Assembly: GCA_021325175.1 (NCBI GenBank)
Contig: JAJPHS010000152.1
Coordinates: 16,148-80,147 of the forward strand
Length of the DNA: 64,000 nt
Origin: Terriglobia bacterium
Lineage (GTDB): Bacteria > Acidobacteriota > Terriglobia > Bryobacterales > Bryobacteraceae
Direction: 5' to 3'
The stretch's first letter is position 1. Each line of letters starts with the position of its first letter. Shown in pieces: positions 1-7,975 of the stretch. A program made the position numbers and the translations under genes. Under the pieces are notes generated by a model. The model had not been told where the DNA came from, searched no databases, and was given only the letters and a program-made list of their open reading frames with translations.

Positions 1-462
1 CGGATCGAGCGTTACCGCGCGCTCGTACTCGCCGCGTCCCCAGGCCGCGATCGCTTCTTCGTTCGCGGTCGAAAAACCGCGCGCCGAAGGATCGATCCGC
101 TTTGCGACGGCATTCATCGCCTTCAGGACGTCGCCGCGCTCCGCCATCGCCTCGACGATCTTGTGCCGCGACGCGTCTTCGATTTCCACTTCGAAGCGCA
201 GTTGGCCCGCGCCGCCGGTATAGTATCCGTGAAGCAATCGCGTCGCGCCGCCCGCATAGGCCGCGCTTACTTCGGCGGCGCGAAACGCCTTGGTCGAGCC
301 CGCCTCGGCGATCTCCGCATCGACGATCGCCGGCGCGGCCGAGGCGATCCAATCGAGCGAATCATCGCCGGTTAAATTTTCAAACGGCAGGATGGCGATT
401 TTCTGCGCGATTCGCCGCGGCGATCCGGAGCACGCCGCCAGCGCGGCAACGATCATCACCAC
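1..462 (-). CDS. TolB-like/TPR lipoprotein, 3' end outside the window
   Basis: The reading frame stays open to the window edge, so only the first 154 codons are seen. It starts at one of three consecutive start codons (GTG 462, GTG 459, ATG 456), 11 bases after the stop of the TPR gene upstream. The N-terminus is a short hydrophobic stretch ending in a lipobox (A-A-L-A-A-C), so an inner or outer membrane lipoprotein is likely. The next segment, KIAILPFENLTGDDSLDWI, is typical of the TolB-type N-terminal domain often joined to TPR repeats, and the last visible residues (GEYERAVTLDP) look like the start of a TPR helix. Exact role unknown; probably a periplasmic scaffolding protein cotranscribed with the TPR protein. 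Confidence 0.7.
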   Translation of the reverse strand, partial: MVMIVAALAACSGSPRRIAQKIAILPFENLTGDDSLDWIASAAPAIVDAEIAEAGSTKAFRAAEVSAAYAGGATRLLHGYYTGGAGQLRFEVEIEDASRHKIVEAMAERGDVLKAMNAVAKRIDPSARGFSTANEEAIAAWGRGEYERAVTLDP

Positions 463-473
463 CCAGGCGCGGA

Positions 474-1241
474 TCAGAGGACCTTTTGCTCCGTCGCCAG
501 GATCTGCTTGAACTCGACGTTATCCTGAAGCCTGGCGAACTCCGGATCGGTTTGAAATTTCTTGCGATCCTTGAAGCCTTCCTCCAGACATTTCCGCATG
601 TAAAGCAGCGCGTGCTCCACGTCGCCATCCTTGGCGTAGGTCTTGGCCATCAGATAGTGCAGATTCGCCCGATCCTCAACCGAACGCTCCTGAAGCGTCG
701 TGCCCACGGCATTGCGCCGCTCGAAGACCAGCGGGTCGAGCTTCAGCGCTTCCTGAAACATTACCGCCGCCTTCTTGTAATCCTTTCGCGCGAAATACGC
801 CGTGCCCAGATTGCTGATGAACGACGCGGTGTTCGGCATAATCCGGATGGCTTTTCTGTATTCGCCGATCGCCCGGCGGTAGGATTTGCGCGCGTAGTAG
901 ATGGTCCCCAGATTGTTGATCGCCTCGGCGTATCTCGGGTCCAGCTTGATTGCGCGCTCATATTGCCGCTTGGCCGCGTCCAGATCGAGCATCTGATGAT
1001 AGGCGATCCCGATCTTGTTGGCGAGCACCGGCGAATTTTTCGGGCCCTCCTGATAAGTTTCGATCGCCTCGCGGTACATTTTCCGCGCCATGAAAATGTC
1101 GCCGCGCGTTTCGGGTGAAAGCTCCTTCACCGGGTTAGCTGGGGCGGTCCGTTCCGGCGCGCGAAATCCGTTGGCGGTTTGCGCCGGCGGATTTTGAAAC
1201 CCTAAAGTCGTTACGAACATCAACGAGAGACCGAAAAACAT
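474..1241 (-). CDS. Tetratricopeptide repeat protein
   Basis: This 255-residue protein has an N-terminal hydrophobic signal-like segment (residues 1-15) and then at least four TPR units between about residues 45 and 190, recognisable by the repeated pattern of AINNLGTIYYARKSYRRAI and similar. Such repeats form a helical scaffold for protein-protein contacts, here most likely in the periplasm. The start is supported by the sequence TAGGAGG five bases before the ATG. The downstream TolB-like lipoprotein gene is 11 bases away and probably forms one transcription unit with it. No specific partner can be named from sequence. Confidence 0.85.
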   Translation of the reverse strand: MFFGLSLMFVTTLGFQNPPAQTANGFRAPERTAPANPVKELSPETRGDIFMARKMYREAIETYQEGPKNSPVLANKIGIAYHQMLDLDAAKRQYERAIKLDPRYAEAINNLGTIYYARKSYRRAIGEYRKAIRIMPNTASFISNLGTAYFARKDYKKAAVMFQEALKLDPLVFERRNAVGTTLQERSVEDRANLHYLMAKTYAKDGDVEHALLYMRKCLEEGFKDRKKFQTDPEFARLQDNVEFKQILATEQKVL

Positions 1242-1301
1242 AGGGGCCTCCTACCTTGAATACACTTTATCACTGCCTATCGGCAGATAGAAGGCGGGGG
1301 A

Positions 1302-2489
1302 TTAGCCGATTCCGTGCCGCTTTGCGGCTTTTTCCAGCGCGGCCACTCCGGGTAGTTCGATCCCGGCCAAGAATTCCAGCGACGCTCCGCCGCCCGTCGA
1401 GATGTGCGAAATTTTATCGGCCACGCCCGCCGATCGAATCGCTTTTTCGGAATCCCCGCCGCCGACCACGCTGACGGCGCCCGATTCCGCCACAGCCTTC
1501 GCCAACGCGATCGTGCCTTTATCGAAGGGCGGCACTTCGAAGACGCCCATCGGGCCGTTCCAGATAATCGTTTTGGCGCCGAGAATCACGTTTTCATAAA
1601 GATTGATCGTGTTGGGTCCGATATCCAGGCCCATGTAGCCGTCGGAGATCTGCTCCACCACTTCCGTCTCCACTCCCGGCTTCAGCTCAGCGGCCTCCAC
1701 GTGGTCCACCGGCAGCTCCAGCTTCGGACCGGCCTGCTGCATCAATTCACGCGCCAGCTCCAGCTTGTCTTCTTCGACCAGCGACTTTCCGGTCGATTCC
1801 CCGCGCGCCCGCAGGAAGGTATAGGCCATCGCGCCGCCGATCAACAGCCGGTCCACGAACTTCATCAGATTTTGGATAATCTGAATTTTGTCGGAAACCT
1901 TCGCTCCGCCCAAAATGGCGATGCAGGGTCGCCGCGGATTTTCGGTCGCCTTGGTCAAATACTCCAATTCCTTTTCCATTAACAGTCCCGCGGCCGCCTG
2001 TTTCACGTAGGCGATCATCCCCACCGTCGAAGCGTGCGCCCGATGCGCCGATCCGAAGGCGTCGTTGACGTAGACGTCACACAGTTCGGCGAGCCGCCGC
2101 GAAAATTCCGGATCATTTTTCTCTTCTTCCGGGTGAAAGCGAAGATTTTCGAGCAATAATACCTCGCCGGGCTTTGGCAGCAGTTTTTCGACCTCCGGTC
2201 CGATGCAATCCGGAGCCATGGCGACCGGTTTCTTCAATAATTCGCTTAACCGCGCGGCGGCGGGCGCAAGGCTCATTTCCGGGTTCGGCTTACCCTTGGG
2301 GCGGCCCAAATGGCTCGCCAGGATCAAAGCCGCGCCATGGTCGAGAGCATAATTTATGCTTGGAAGCGAAGCTTTAATGCGTTCATCGCTGGTAATCACT
2401 TTGCCGCCATTCGCCAGCGGCACGTTAAAATCGACGCGCATAAACACGCGTTTTCCACGAAGTTCTAAATCCTGAATGGAAAGGGCCAT
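1302..2489 (-). CDS. pgk: Phosphoglycerate kinase
   Basis: A 395-residue protein of normal length for the glycolytic enzyme that transfers the phosphate of 1,3-bisphosphoglycerate to ADP in the cytoplasm. Family signatures are present in order: RVDFNVPL near the N-terminus, [25 protein letters not shown], the substrate-loop region [26 protein letters not shown], and the nucleotide-binding end with [14 protein letters not shown] and VVGGGDS. The longer open frame extends upstream to 2573, but the ATG at 2489 ([16 protein letters not shown]) matches the family start and is preceded by AAGGA. No gapA lies beside it. A small hairpin (CTGCC-TATC-GGCAG, 1273-1286) lies just downstream, without a clear T-run. 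Confidence 0.97.
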   Translation of the reverse strand: MALSIQDLELRGKRVFMRVDFNVPLANGGKVITSDERIKASLPSINYALDHGAALILASHLGRPKGKPNPEMSLAPAAARLSELLKKPVAMAPDCIGPEVEKLLPKPGEVLLLENLRFHPEEEKNDPEFSRRLAELCDVYVNDAFGSAHRAHASTVGMIAYVKQAAAGLLMEKELEYLTKATENPRRPCIAILGGAKVSDKIQIIQNLMKFVDRLLIGGAMAYTFLRARGESTGKSLVEEDKLELARELMQQAGPKLELPVDHVEAAELKPGVETEVVEQISDGYMGLDIGPNTINLYENVILGAKTIIWNGPMGVFEVPPFDKGTIALAKAVAESGAVSVVGGGDSEKAIRSAGVADKISHISTGGGASLEFLAGIELPGVAALEKAAKRHGIG

Positions 2490-2606
2490 TTTCGTCCTTG
2501 TTAACGCTTCAGTTTTATTGAATTGAGCTATCCTCTGCTGCGCCGTTCTGCACGCCAGCACTTTTCGCACCATCCTACCTTACCCGAAGCGAGGCTGGAA
2601 CCGCCC

Positions 2607-4178
2607 TTATTTCGGCGAGATGTTCACGATGCGATCGGTTCCCGCTTCGGCGTGCAACATCAAATGCAAGTTGTTCCTGGCGGCATCGTGCCACCACGCG
2701 CCGGGGCGCAACTGGTCGCGTCTCGACACTCGTTCGTAGGCGCCGGATTCCTCCGATACCGCGCGCGGCTCGGCGACGTGATGTAAGATCCATTCGTAGG
2801 TGCGCTCCCGCTGGGACTCGATTTCGACGCGCAGGAAATCGCCCGCCGGCGCGGCATGAAACTGCGAATTTTCCTCCAATTCCGGCTCCCAGAGAAAAAA
2901 TTCCGCGCCAAGCGACGGAAAATAATGCAATTCCATTTTATTTTCCGCCGCGAACGGCACAATCCAGCCATTTCGGATGAACGCCGGAACCCGGCCGGCC
3001 GGCGCATCCACCTCGATCGTTTGCCGGCCCGGATACACAATATTTGTTCGCAAATCGGTCCAGTTTCCGCGCGGCAATTCGATCCTTCGCCGCGCGCCTG
3101 GCCCGAGTACGGGCGCGAGCAGCACCTCATCGCCGAGCATGAATACGCCGGTTTGCCGGTCCGAATCGGGGTCGCGCGGAAACTGCATCGGCAGCGGGCG
3201 GATGAGCGGATAACCGCGATCGTAAGCCTCGCGGAGATAAGTGATCAGGTACGGCGTCCAGGCCCGGCGCTCCGCCGCGTGGATGCCTCCCTCGCCGGCG
3301 CTTCGAAAAACGATCGGCAGCAGCGTGCTGAGATCGGCCGCGCGCCGCCGCACCGGCGCCGGCGCGTCATCCAACATCGATAAATCAAGCGCGGGATAAG
3401 CGACGCCGGAGAGACTCCAATTGAGAATCGTTCGCACCAGGTCCGCCAGATCGCGCCAGGAGCGAACCGGCGTGGCGGGAAGTTTTTGCGCTGCTTGCGG
3501 CAGCCGGTCCGGCGGAAGAAGATCGAGCGACTCGGCTTTCACTTCGCTTTTCGGAAACAGCGATGCGTACTGCTCGAGAATTTCCTTCGGCGTCGGGCCG
3601 TAATAAAAGATATAGTCCATCGAATCGGCTCCTGTCGCTTCAATGGCGCCGCGGCCGAAGTCGAAGACGCAGCTTGCGGGCGAGCGCACGAGGATTCCGT
3701 AACCGGCGCTCGTAAAAAAATATCCATGCTGCCGCTCGATGCGCTGGCCGCGGATGTTCAGTGACGGTCCCGCGCCCATCAATCCGTAAACGCGCTCGTT
3801 TTGCGCCAGCGCGATCCGCAACTCGGCTCCGGCCGCGGATCGTACGAGCATGACGGACGTCACCGGAGTCTCGCCCGAATGAATCCGCAGCGCGAGATCG
3901 TTCCGGTCCAGATCCACGGTCAGGTATTTCGTCCTCATCGTGAGGGTCGAGCCGGCGTCTTCGAGTTCCGGCGCGATGTTTTCATGCGCCAGAGCCGCCA
4001 GCCGGGGCGTTGCGTCGGACCAATTACGCGAAAAATGAAATGCCACGGGACTGAGCCATTCAAGCTCCGCCGCGCCGTCATCGAGGCGCATGCTCAATTT
4101 GCCGGCGGTCCAATCGCGCGAGACAATGCCGGCCGAAGCGGCGGAGGCGAACAGCAGCAAGACACACCAGCGGCGCAT
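2607..4178 (-). CDS. GH31-like secreted protein with a shortened catalytic barrel
   Basis: The protein has 523 residues from the ATG at 4178, two bases after the stop of the M24 peptidase gene. The frame continues to a TTG at 4190, which is less likely. Residues 1-16 form a signal peptide (RRWCVLLLFASAASA). The N-terminal half resembles the GH31 beta-sandwich (RVYGLMGAG, then YFFTSAGYGILV and the FYYGPTPKEILEQYA stretch that precedes the barrel). The C-terminal half has the GH31 tail (RGYPLIRPLPMQFPRD, GDEVLLAPVL, RGNWTD). Between them only about 50 residues lead to NWSLSGVAYPALDL, whereas GH31 enzymes carry roughly 250. The W-x-D-M-N-E nucleophile motif is absent. It is probably not an active glycosidase in the usual way. 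Confidence 0.75.
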   Translation of the reverse strand: MRRWCVLLLFASAASAGIVSRDWTAGKLSMRLDDGAAELEWLSPVAFHFSRNWSDATPRLAALAHENIAPELEDAGSTLTMRTKYLTVDLDRNDLALRIHSGETPVTSVMLVRSAAGAELRIALAQNERVYGLMGAGPSLNIRGQRIERQHGYFFTSAGYGILVRSPASCVFDFGRGAIEATGADSMDYIFYYGPTPKEILEQYASLFPKSEVKAESLDLLPPDRLPQAAQKLPATPVRSWRDLADLVRTILNWSLSGVAYPALDLSMLDDAPAPVRRRAADLSTLLPIVFRSAGEGGIHAAERRAWTPYLITYLREAYDRGYPLIRPLPMQFPRDPDSDRQTGVFMLGDEVLLAPVLGPGARRRIELPRGNWTDLRTNIVYPGRQTIEVDAPAGRVPAFIRNGWIVPFAAENKMELHYFPSLGAEFFLWEPELEENSQFHAAPAGDFLRVEIESQRERTYEWILHHVAEPRAVSEESGAYERVSRRDQLRPGAWWHDAARNNLHLMLHAEAGTDRIVNISPK

Positions 4179-4179
4179 T

Positions 4180-5349
4180 TTAAATCGCAAGAAGCTTACG
4201 TTGAATTTCGCCGGTTACGCGCGCGCTGTTGTCATCCACAAACAGGTCCACTTCCGAACGAATCCCGAACTCCGGCAAATAGATTCCGGGTTCGATGGAG
4301 AAACAGGTCCAGGGGATGATTTTTCGTTCGTCGTGCGTTTCGTAGTTGTCGATGTTCGCTCCGGTGCCGTGAACATCCTCGCCGATCGAATGCCCGGTGC
4401 GATGGAAAAAATAATCGCCAAAGCCTTTCGCGCGAATATGCGCCCGCGCCGCGTCGTCCACCTCAAATCCGCGCAGATCTTTCCTTGCGGCGACAGCGTC
4501 CTGAACCCGCTGGATGGCGCAATCGCGCGCCTCGGCCACCACTTGAAAAACATTTTGCATCCGCTCCGGCGGAACCTCGCCGCAGTAGCCGGTCCAGGTG
4601 ATGTCGTAATAAACACTGCCCGGCCGGTCAAGCTTTCCCCAAATATCGATCAGCACCAGATCTCCGCGCTTGATCTCCGAGCAGTTCTCCCGCGCCGGAT
4701 CGTAATGCGGATTGGAGGCGTTCCCGTTCACCGCGACGTCGGGACCGTGATCGATAAATATTCCCTCCTCTTTATATCTCGCCAGAATGAATTGCTTGAT
4801 GTCCCACTCCGTAATGGTCGAGCCGGCCCGCTGCGCCGCGCCGATTTTCTCGAACGCCTCGCGCCGGACGCGATCGATCCGGCGGCCCGCTTCCAGGTGC
4901 GATTCCAGTTGCGCCGCCGTCCACTTCGCTTCGAATCGCTGCACCAGATTGGCGGAGCTGACGATCTCCACGCCGAGCGAGCGCACCAGCTCGACCGTGC
5001 CGGCATCCACCATCGCCACGTAGGGAATGGCGCAGCCCGGCGAATACTGCATCGCGATTCGCTTCGCGGCGCCGAGAATCGCACCCAGGCGGCGCACCAT
5101 TTCGCCCCACTCGGCGTACTCGGTTTGCTTGCCCGGCAATGCATCCAGCGTGTGCGCTTCGATCTTGTGAACCAGCCGACGCGGCTCGCCTTGCGCGGGG
5201 ATGAAGTAATACCATCGCCGCGAAACCATCGAGCCCGGCGTGAACCGCAGCACTCGATAGGCGAGCGGGTCGCGGCGGTGATGATCGAAGAACAGCCAGC
5301 CGTCGAGATTTTCCTCCCGAATTGCCGCTTGAATATCCTCAAGATTCAT
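4180..5349 (-). CDS. M24-family metallopeptidase (Xaa-Pro aminopeptidase-like)
   Basis: A 389-residue protein with a creatinase-like N-terminal domain followed by the pita-bread fold of M24 peptidases. Metal-ligand segments are visible: LVLIDIWGKL and YYDITWTGYCG for the two aspartates, FFHRTGHSIGEDVHG for the histidine, and CFSIEPGIYLPEFGIRSEVD for the two glutamates. It should cleave N-terminal residues ahead of proline or a related bond, using two metal ions, in the cytoplasm. The chosen ATG at 5349 overlaps the stop of the symporter gene (ATGA). The frame runs upstream to 5571 but that part overlaps the symporter gene. Its pairing with the symporter suggests use of imported peptides or amino-acid derivatives. 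Confidence 0.88.
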   Translation of the reverse strand: MNLEDIQAAIREENLDGWLFFDHHRRDPLAYRVLRFTPGSMVSRRWYYFIPAQGEPRRLVHKIEAHTLDALPGKQTEYAEWGEMVRRLGAILGAAKRIAMQYSPGCAIPYVAMVDAGTVELVRSLGVEIVSSANLVQRFEAKWTAAQLESHLEAGRRIDRVRREAFEKIGAAQRAGSTITEWDIKQFILARYKEEGIFIDHGPDVAVNGNASNPHYDPARENCSEIKRGDLVLIDIWGKLDRPGSVYYDITWTGYCGEVPPERMQNVFQVVAEARDCAIQRVQDAVAARKDLRGFEVDDAARAHIRAKGFGDYFFHRTGHSIGEDVHGTGANIDNYETHDERKIIPWTCFSIEPGIYLPEFGIRSEVDLFVDDNSARVTGEIQRKLLAI

Positions 5350-6770
5350 CGAAGTTCCCCTGATTCGAAAAACGGCTTCCATGTCTTCTCCGGCGGATGC
5401 GGAGTAAGCAAGCTCACGATCACCAGACTTGCCACGGACCCGATCAGCGCCGGATAAACCGCGTCCACTTGGTTCTTCCAGCCGTGCTCCTGCGCGAGAT
5501 TCCAGGCGACTGTAATCACGGTTCCAAGGAGAATCGACACCACCGCTCCGGCCGTCGTGGTGCGCTTCCAAAAAAAAACGGCAAGCACCACGGGAGTCAC
5601 CGCGGCTCCGTATACGGTGTATGCATAAAGCGACGCATTCAGAATCGATTCAAATTGCGTCGCCTGAAGCAGCGCGAAAATTCCCAGCGCCACCACCAGC
5701 ACGCGCGATACGATCAGCGTCTGTTTTTCCGTCGCATGGCGATTGATAAAGCGGCCGTAGACGTCGTGAATCAGATTCGTGGCCGGCGAAAACAGGTAAT
5801 TATTCGCGGTCGAGATCACTTTGGCGAAAATTCCGCCCAATAAAATCGCGCCGATCCAGGTCGGCAGGCCTCGCCGCGCCACCAGGGCGATAATTTCGCG
5901 GGGTTTATCGGTCGGAAACCTGGCGCTGCCTATAATCGCAAGCATCATCAGCAACGTTTCGAGCAGCACCGTGCCGGCAATCCACCCGAACACGGCGTAG
6001 CGCGCGTCTTTTTCCGATCGCGCCGAAAAGAATTTCTGATACATGCCCTGATTGCCGACCAGCAGCAGCGTCGTCGGAAGCATGTAGCCGAGGGCGCGCC
6101 GAAGGCCGACGTCGCCCAGTACGGTAAAATGACTCGCCGGCAGCGCGGCGCGAACCTGCGGCCACCCGCCCTCGCGCAATAACAGCGGTACGGAAATGAC
6201 GACGATCAGCGTTACCAGCGCGCCGATCACCAGATCCAAATATGCAACCGACGCCATCCCCGCGGCGGCTGTAAATAAAATGACGAAAACGGCGATGATG
6301 TACATCCCCACGGCGCGATCGAGCTGCGGAAAAATCAGGTGCAGCACATCGCCGCCACCCTTGAATTGATAGCTGGTGATGACGGTATAGGAAATGACAA
6401 TGGCGATGGTCGCCATCACGCGCGCGCTTGCGTTATAGCGCACTTCGAGCAGATCGGGAACCGTAAACTGCGCGAAGCGCCGCGCGCGTCCGGCAATGGC
6501 GGCGATGAGAATCAGCCCGACCCATCCGCCCGCGGGCTGCCATAAGGCCACGAATCCGTGCTCGTATCCGTTCTCCGCGCCGGCAAAAAGGCTGCCCGCG
6601 CCGATCCAGGAGCTGAGCAGGGTGAACACCAGCACGGCCCAGGGAAGCTTTCGCCCGGCGACAAGAAAATCGTCACGGGTCCGTACCGAAGTCATTCGCG
6701 CCAAAGTCACGCCGATGAGCACGGCGAGCACCAGGCCCAGCACCAGCGCGTAAATAAGATCGGGAGTCAT
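5346..6770 (-). CDS. Sodium:solute symporter (SSS family)
   Basis: The protein has 474 residues with about 13 hydrophobic segments, typical of SSS transporters that move a solute inward with sodium. Family features include the N-terminal DDFLVAGRKLPW segment, the following LLSSWIGAGSLFAGAENGY, and the helix containing FTVPDLLEVRYNASAR. The ATG at 6770 is used because it overlaps the stop of the ABC gene as ATGA. The substrate is not identifiable. Its neighbours (an M24 peptidase downstream) hint at an amino acid or dipeptide-like compound, but this is inference. Confidence 0.88.
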   Translation of the reverse strand: MTPDLIYALVLGLVLAVLIGVTLARMTSVRTRDDFLVAGRKLPWAVLVFTLLSSWIGAGSLFAGAENGYEHGFVALWQPAGGWVGLILIAAIAGRARRFAQFTVPDLLEVRYNASARVMATIAIVISYTVITSYQFKGGGDVLHLIFPQLDRAVGMYIIAVFVILFTAAAGMASVAYLDLVIGALVTLIVVISVPLLLREGGWPQVRAALPASHFTVLGDVGLRRALGYMLPTTLLLVGNQGMYQKFFSARSEKDARYAVFGWIAGTVLLETLLMMLAIIGSARFPTDKPREIIALVARRGLPTWIGAILLGGIFAKVISTANNYLFSPATNLIHDVYGRFINRHATEKQTLIVSRVLVVALGIFALLQATQFESILNASLYAYTVYGAAVTPVVLAVFFWKRTTTAGAVVSILLGTVITVAWNLAQEHGWKNQVDAVYPALIGSVASLVIVSLLTPHPPEKTWKPFFESGELR

Positions 6771-7963
6771 GCGGAAATGCGGCGCCACTCCACTGTCGTT
6801 CGGAAATTCGCCAGCCCCGCTACATCGCGCGCGTCCACGACGGAAAACGAGATGATGTCATCGACCCAGTCCTGGCTGTATCCTTCGCGATACTGCGTGG
6901 CAACGGTCAGTGTATAGTCTTGGCGGGTCAAAAGGCAATCGAAAGTGAAATCGATCTCAAAAAGTTCGCCGGCGGCGAGGCGGCCGAGATCGATGCCTTC
7001 GATGCGGGTGTTGGTTCCGAACACGTCAATCCCCAGACGGTTTCGGATCAGCAGGCCGACCACGGGATCATCAAGATCGCGCTCGGCCCGGGCGCGGACG
7101 CGAACCGTGACCGGCTCGCCCGGATGCAGCGCCGCAATTGGTGCGCCATCCGCGCCGATCAGTTCCGCGCTCAGAATGCGGCTTGCTCCGTCGCCGTGGC
7201 GAAAGGTTCCGCTGGCCGTTTCTTCGCGCGGCGCCTGCTCGCGATCGAGCACCATGCCGACGTATCGATTCACGACATCGCTGGGCGGCCCGCAGGCGGC
7301 AACGCGCCCGCCGATCATCAGGGCCGCGCGGTCCGATAATCGCTTGACCAAGCCAAGGTCGTGGGAAACAAACAGGACCGTGACGTTGTTTTGTTTGAGC
7401 TCCTCGAATTTTTTGATGCAGCGGTTGGCGAAAATCGCGTCGCCCACGGCGAGCGCTTCATCAACAATAAGGATTTCCGGCTGGACGTGGATCGCCGTCG
7501 AAAATGCGAGCCGCACATACATCCCGGTGGAATATTCCTTCACCGGGCGATCGAGAAACGCGCCGATTTCCGCGAATTTTTCGATCGCTGGAAACACGCG
7601 TTCCATTTCGCGGCGCGACATCCCGAGAATTTCGCCGTTCAAAAAAACGTTCTCGCGTCCGGTGAACTCCGGATTGAAGCCGGCGCCCAGTTCGAGCAGC
7701 GCCGCGATGCGCCCATGACGGATCACACGCCCGCGAGTCGGCTCCAGAATCCCGCTGACGATTTGCAGCAGCGTGCTTTTGCCGCTTCCGTTCGGTCCGA
7801 TGAGGCCGAAAACCTCGCCGCGCTCAACGGTCAGATTCACGTCGCGCAGCGCCCAAAATTCCGCGGGAGAAGAATGTTTCGAGAACGGAAAAATTTCCAG
7901 CAGACGGTCCAGCGGCCGCCGGTACAAACGATAAAGCTTGGAAACGTTCTGGACCTGAAGCAA
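6767..7963 (-). CDS. Polysaccharide-export type ABC ATPase with Wzt C-terminal domain
   Basis: The protein has 398 residues. Residues 1-250 are an ABC ATPase of the TagH/Wzt group with Walker A GLIGPNGSGKST, the signature region EYSTGMYVRLAFS and Walker B PEILIVDEALAVGD. Residues about 265-390 match a Wzt-type carbohydrate-binding domain (IRNRLGIDVFGTNT, then LTVATQYREGYSQDWVDD), which in known systems recognises the modified end of the exported O-polysaccharide. The frame begins with TTG at 7963; an in-frame TAA lies four codons upstream. No permease partner (Wzm) is encoded in this window. The gene starts 12 bases after the stop of the last phage-module gene, so it may be expressed by read-through. 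Confidence 0.88.
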   Translation of the reverse strand: MLQVQNVSKLYRLYRRPLDRLLEIFPFSKHSSPAEFWALRDVNLTVERGEVFGLIGPNGSGKSTLLQIVSGILEPTRGRVIRHGRIAALLELGAGFNPEFTGRENVFLNGEILGMSRREMERVFPAIEKFAEIGAFLDRPVKEYSTGMYVRLAFSTAIHVQPEILIVDEALAVGDAIFANRCIKKFEELKQNNVTVLFVSHDLGLVKRLSDRAALMIGGRVAACGPPSDVVNRYVGMVLDREQAPREETASGTFRHGDGASRILSAELIGADGAPIAALHPGEPVTVRVRARAERDLDDPVVGLLIRNRLGIDVFGTNTRIEGIDLGRLAAGELFEIDFTFDCLLTRQDYTLTVATQYREGYSQDWVDDIISFSVVDARDVAGLANFRTTVEWRRISA

Positions 7964-7975
7964 CCCTTCAGTTTA

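Noticed and set aside
1273-1286. Hairpin CTGCC-TATC-GGCAG as terminator of pgk
   Set aside because: Only five base pairs and no T-run on either strand, so it is too weak to call.
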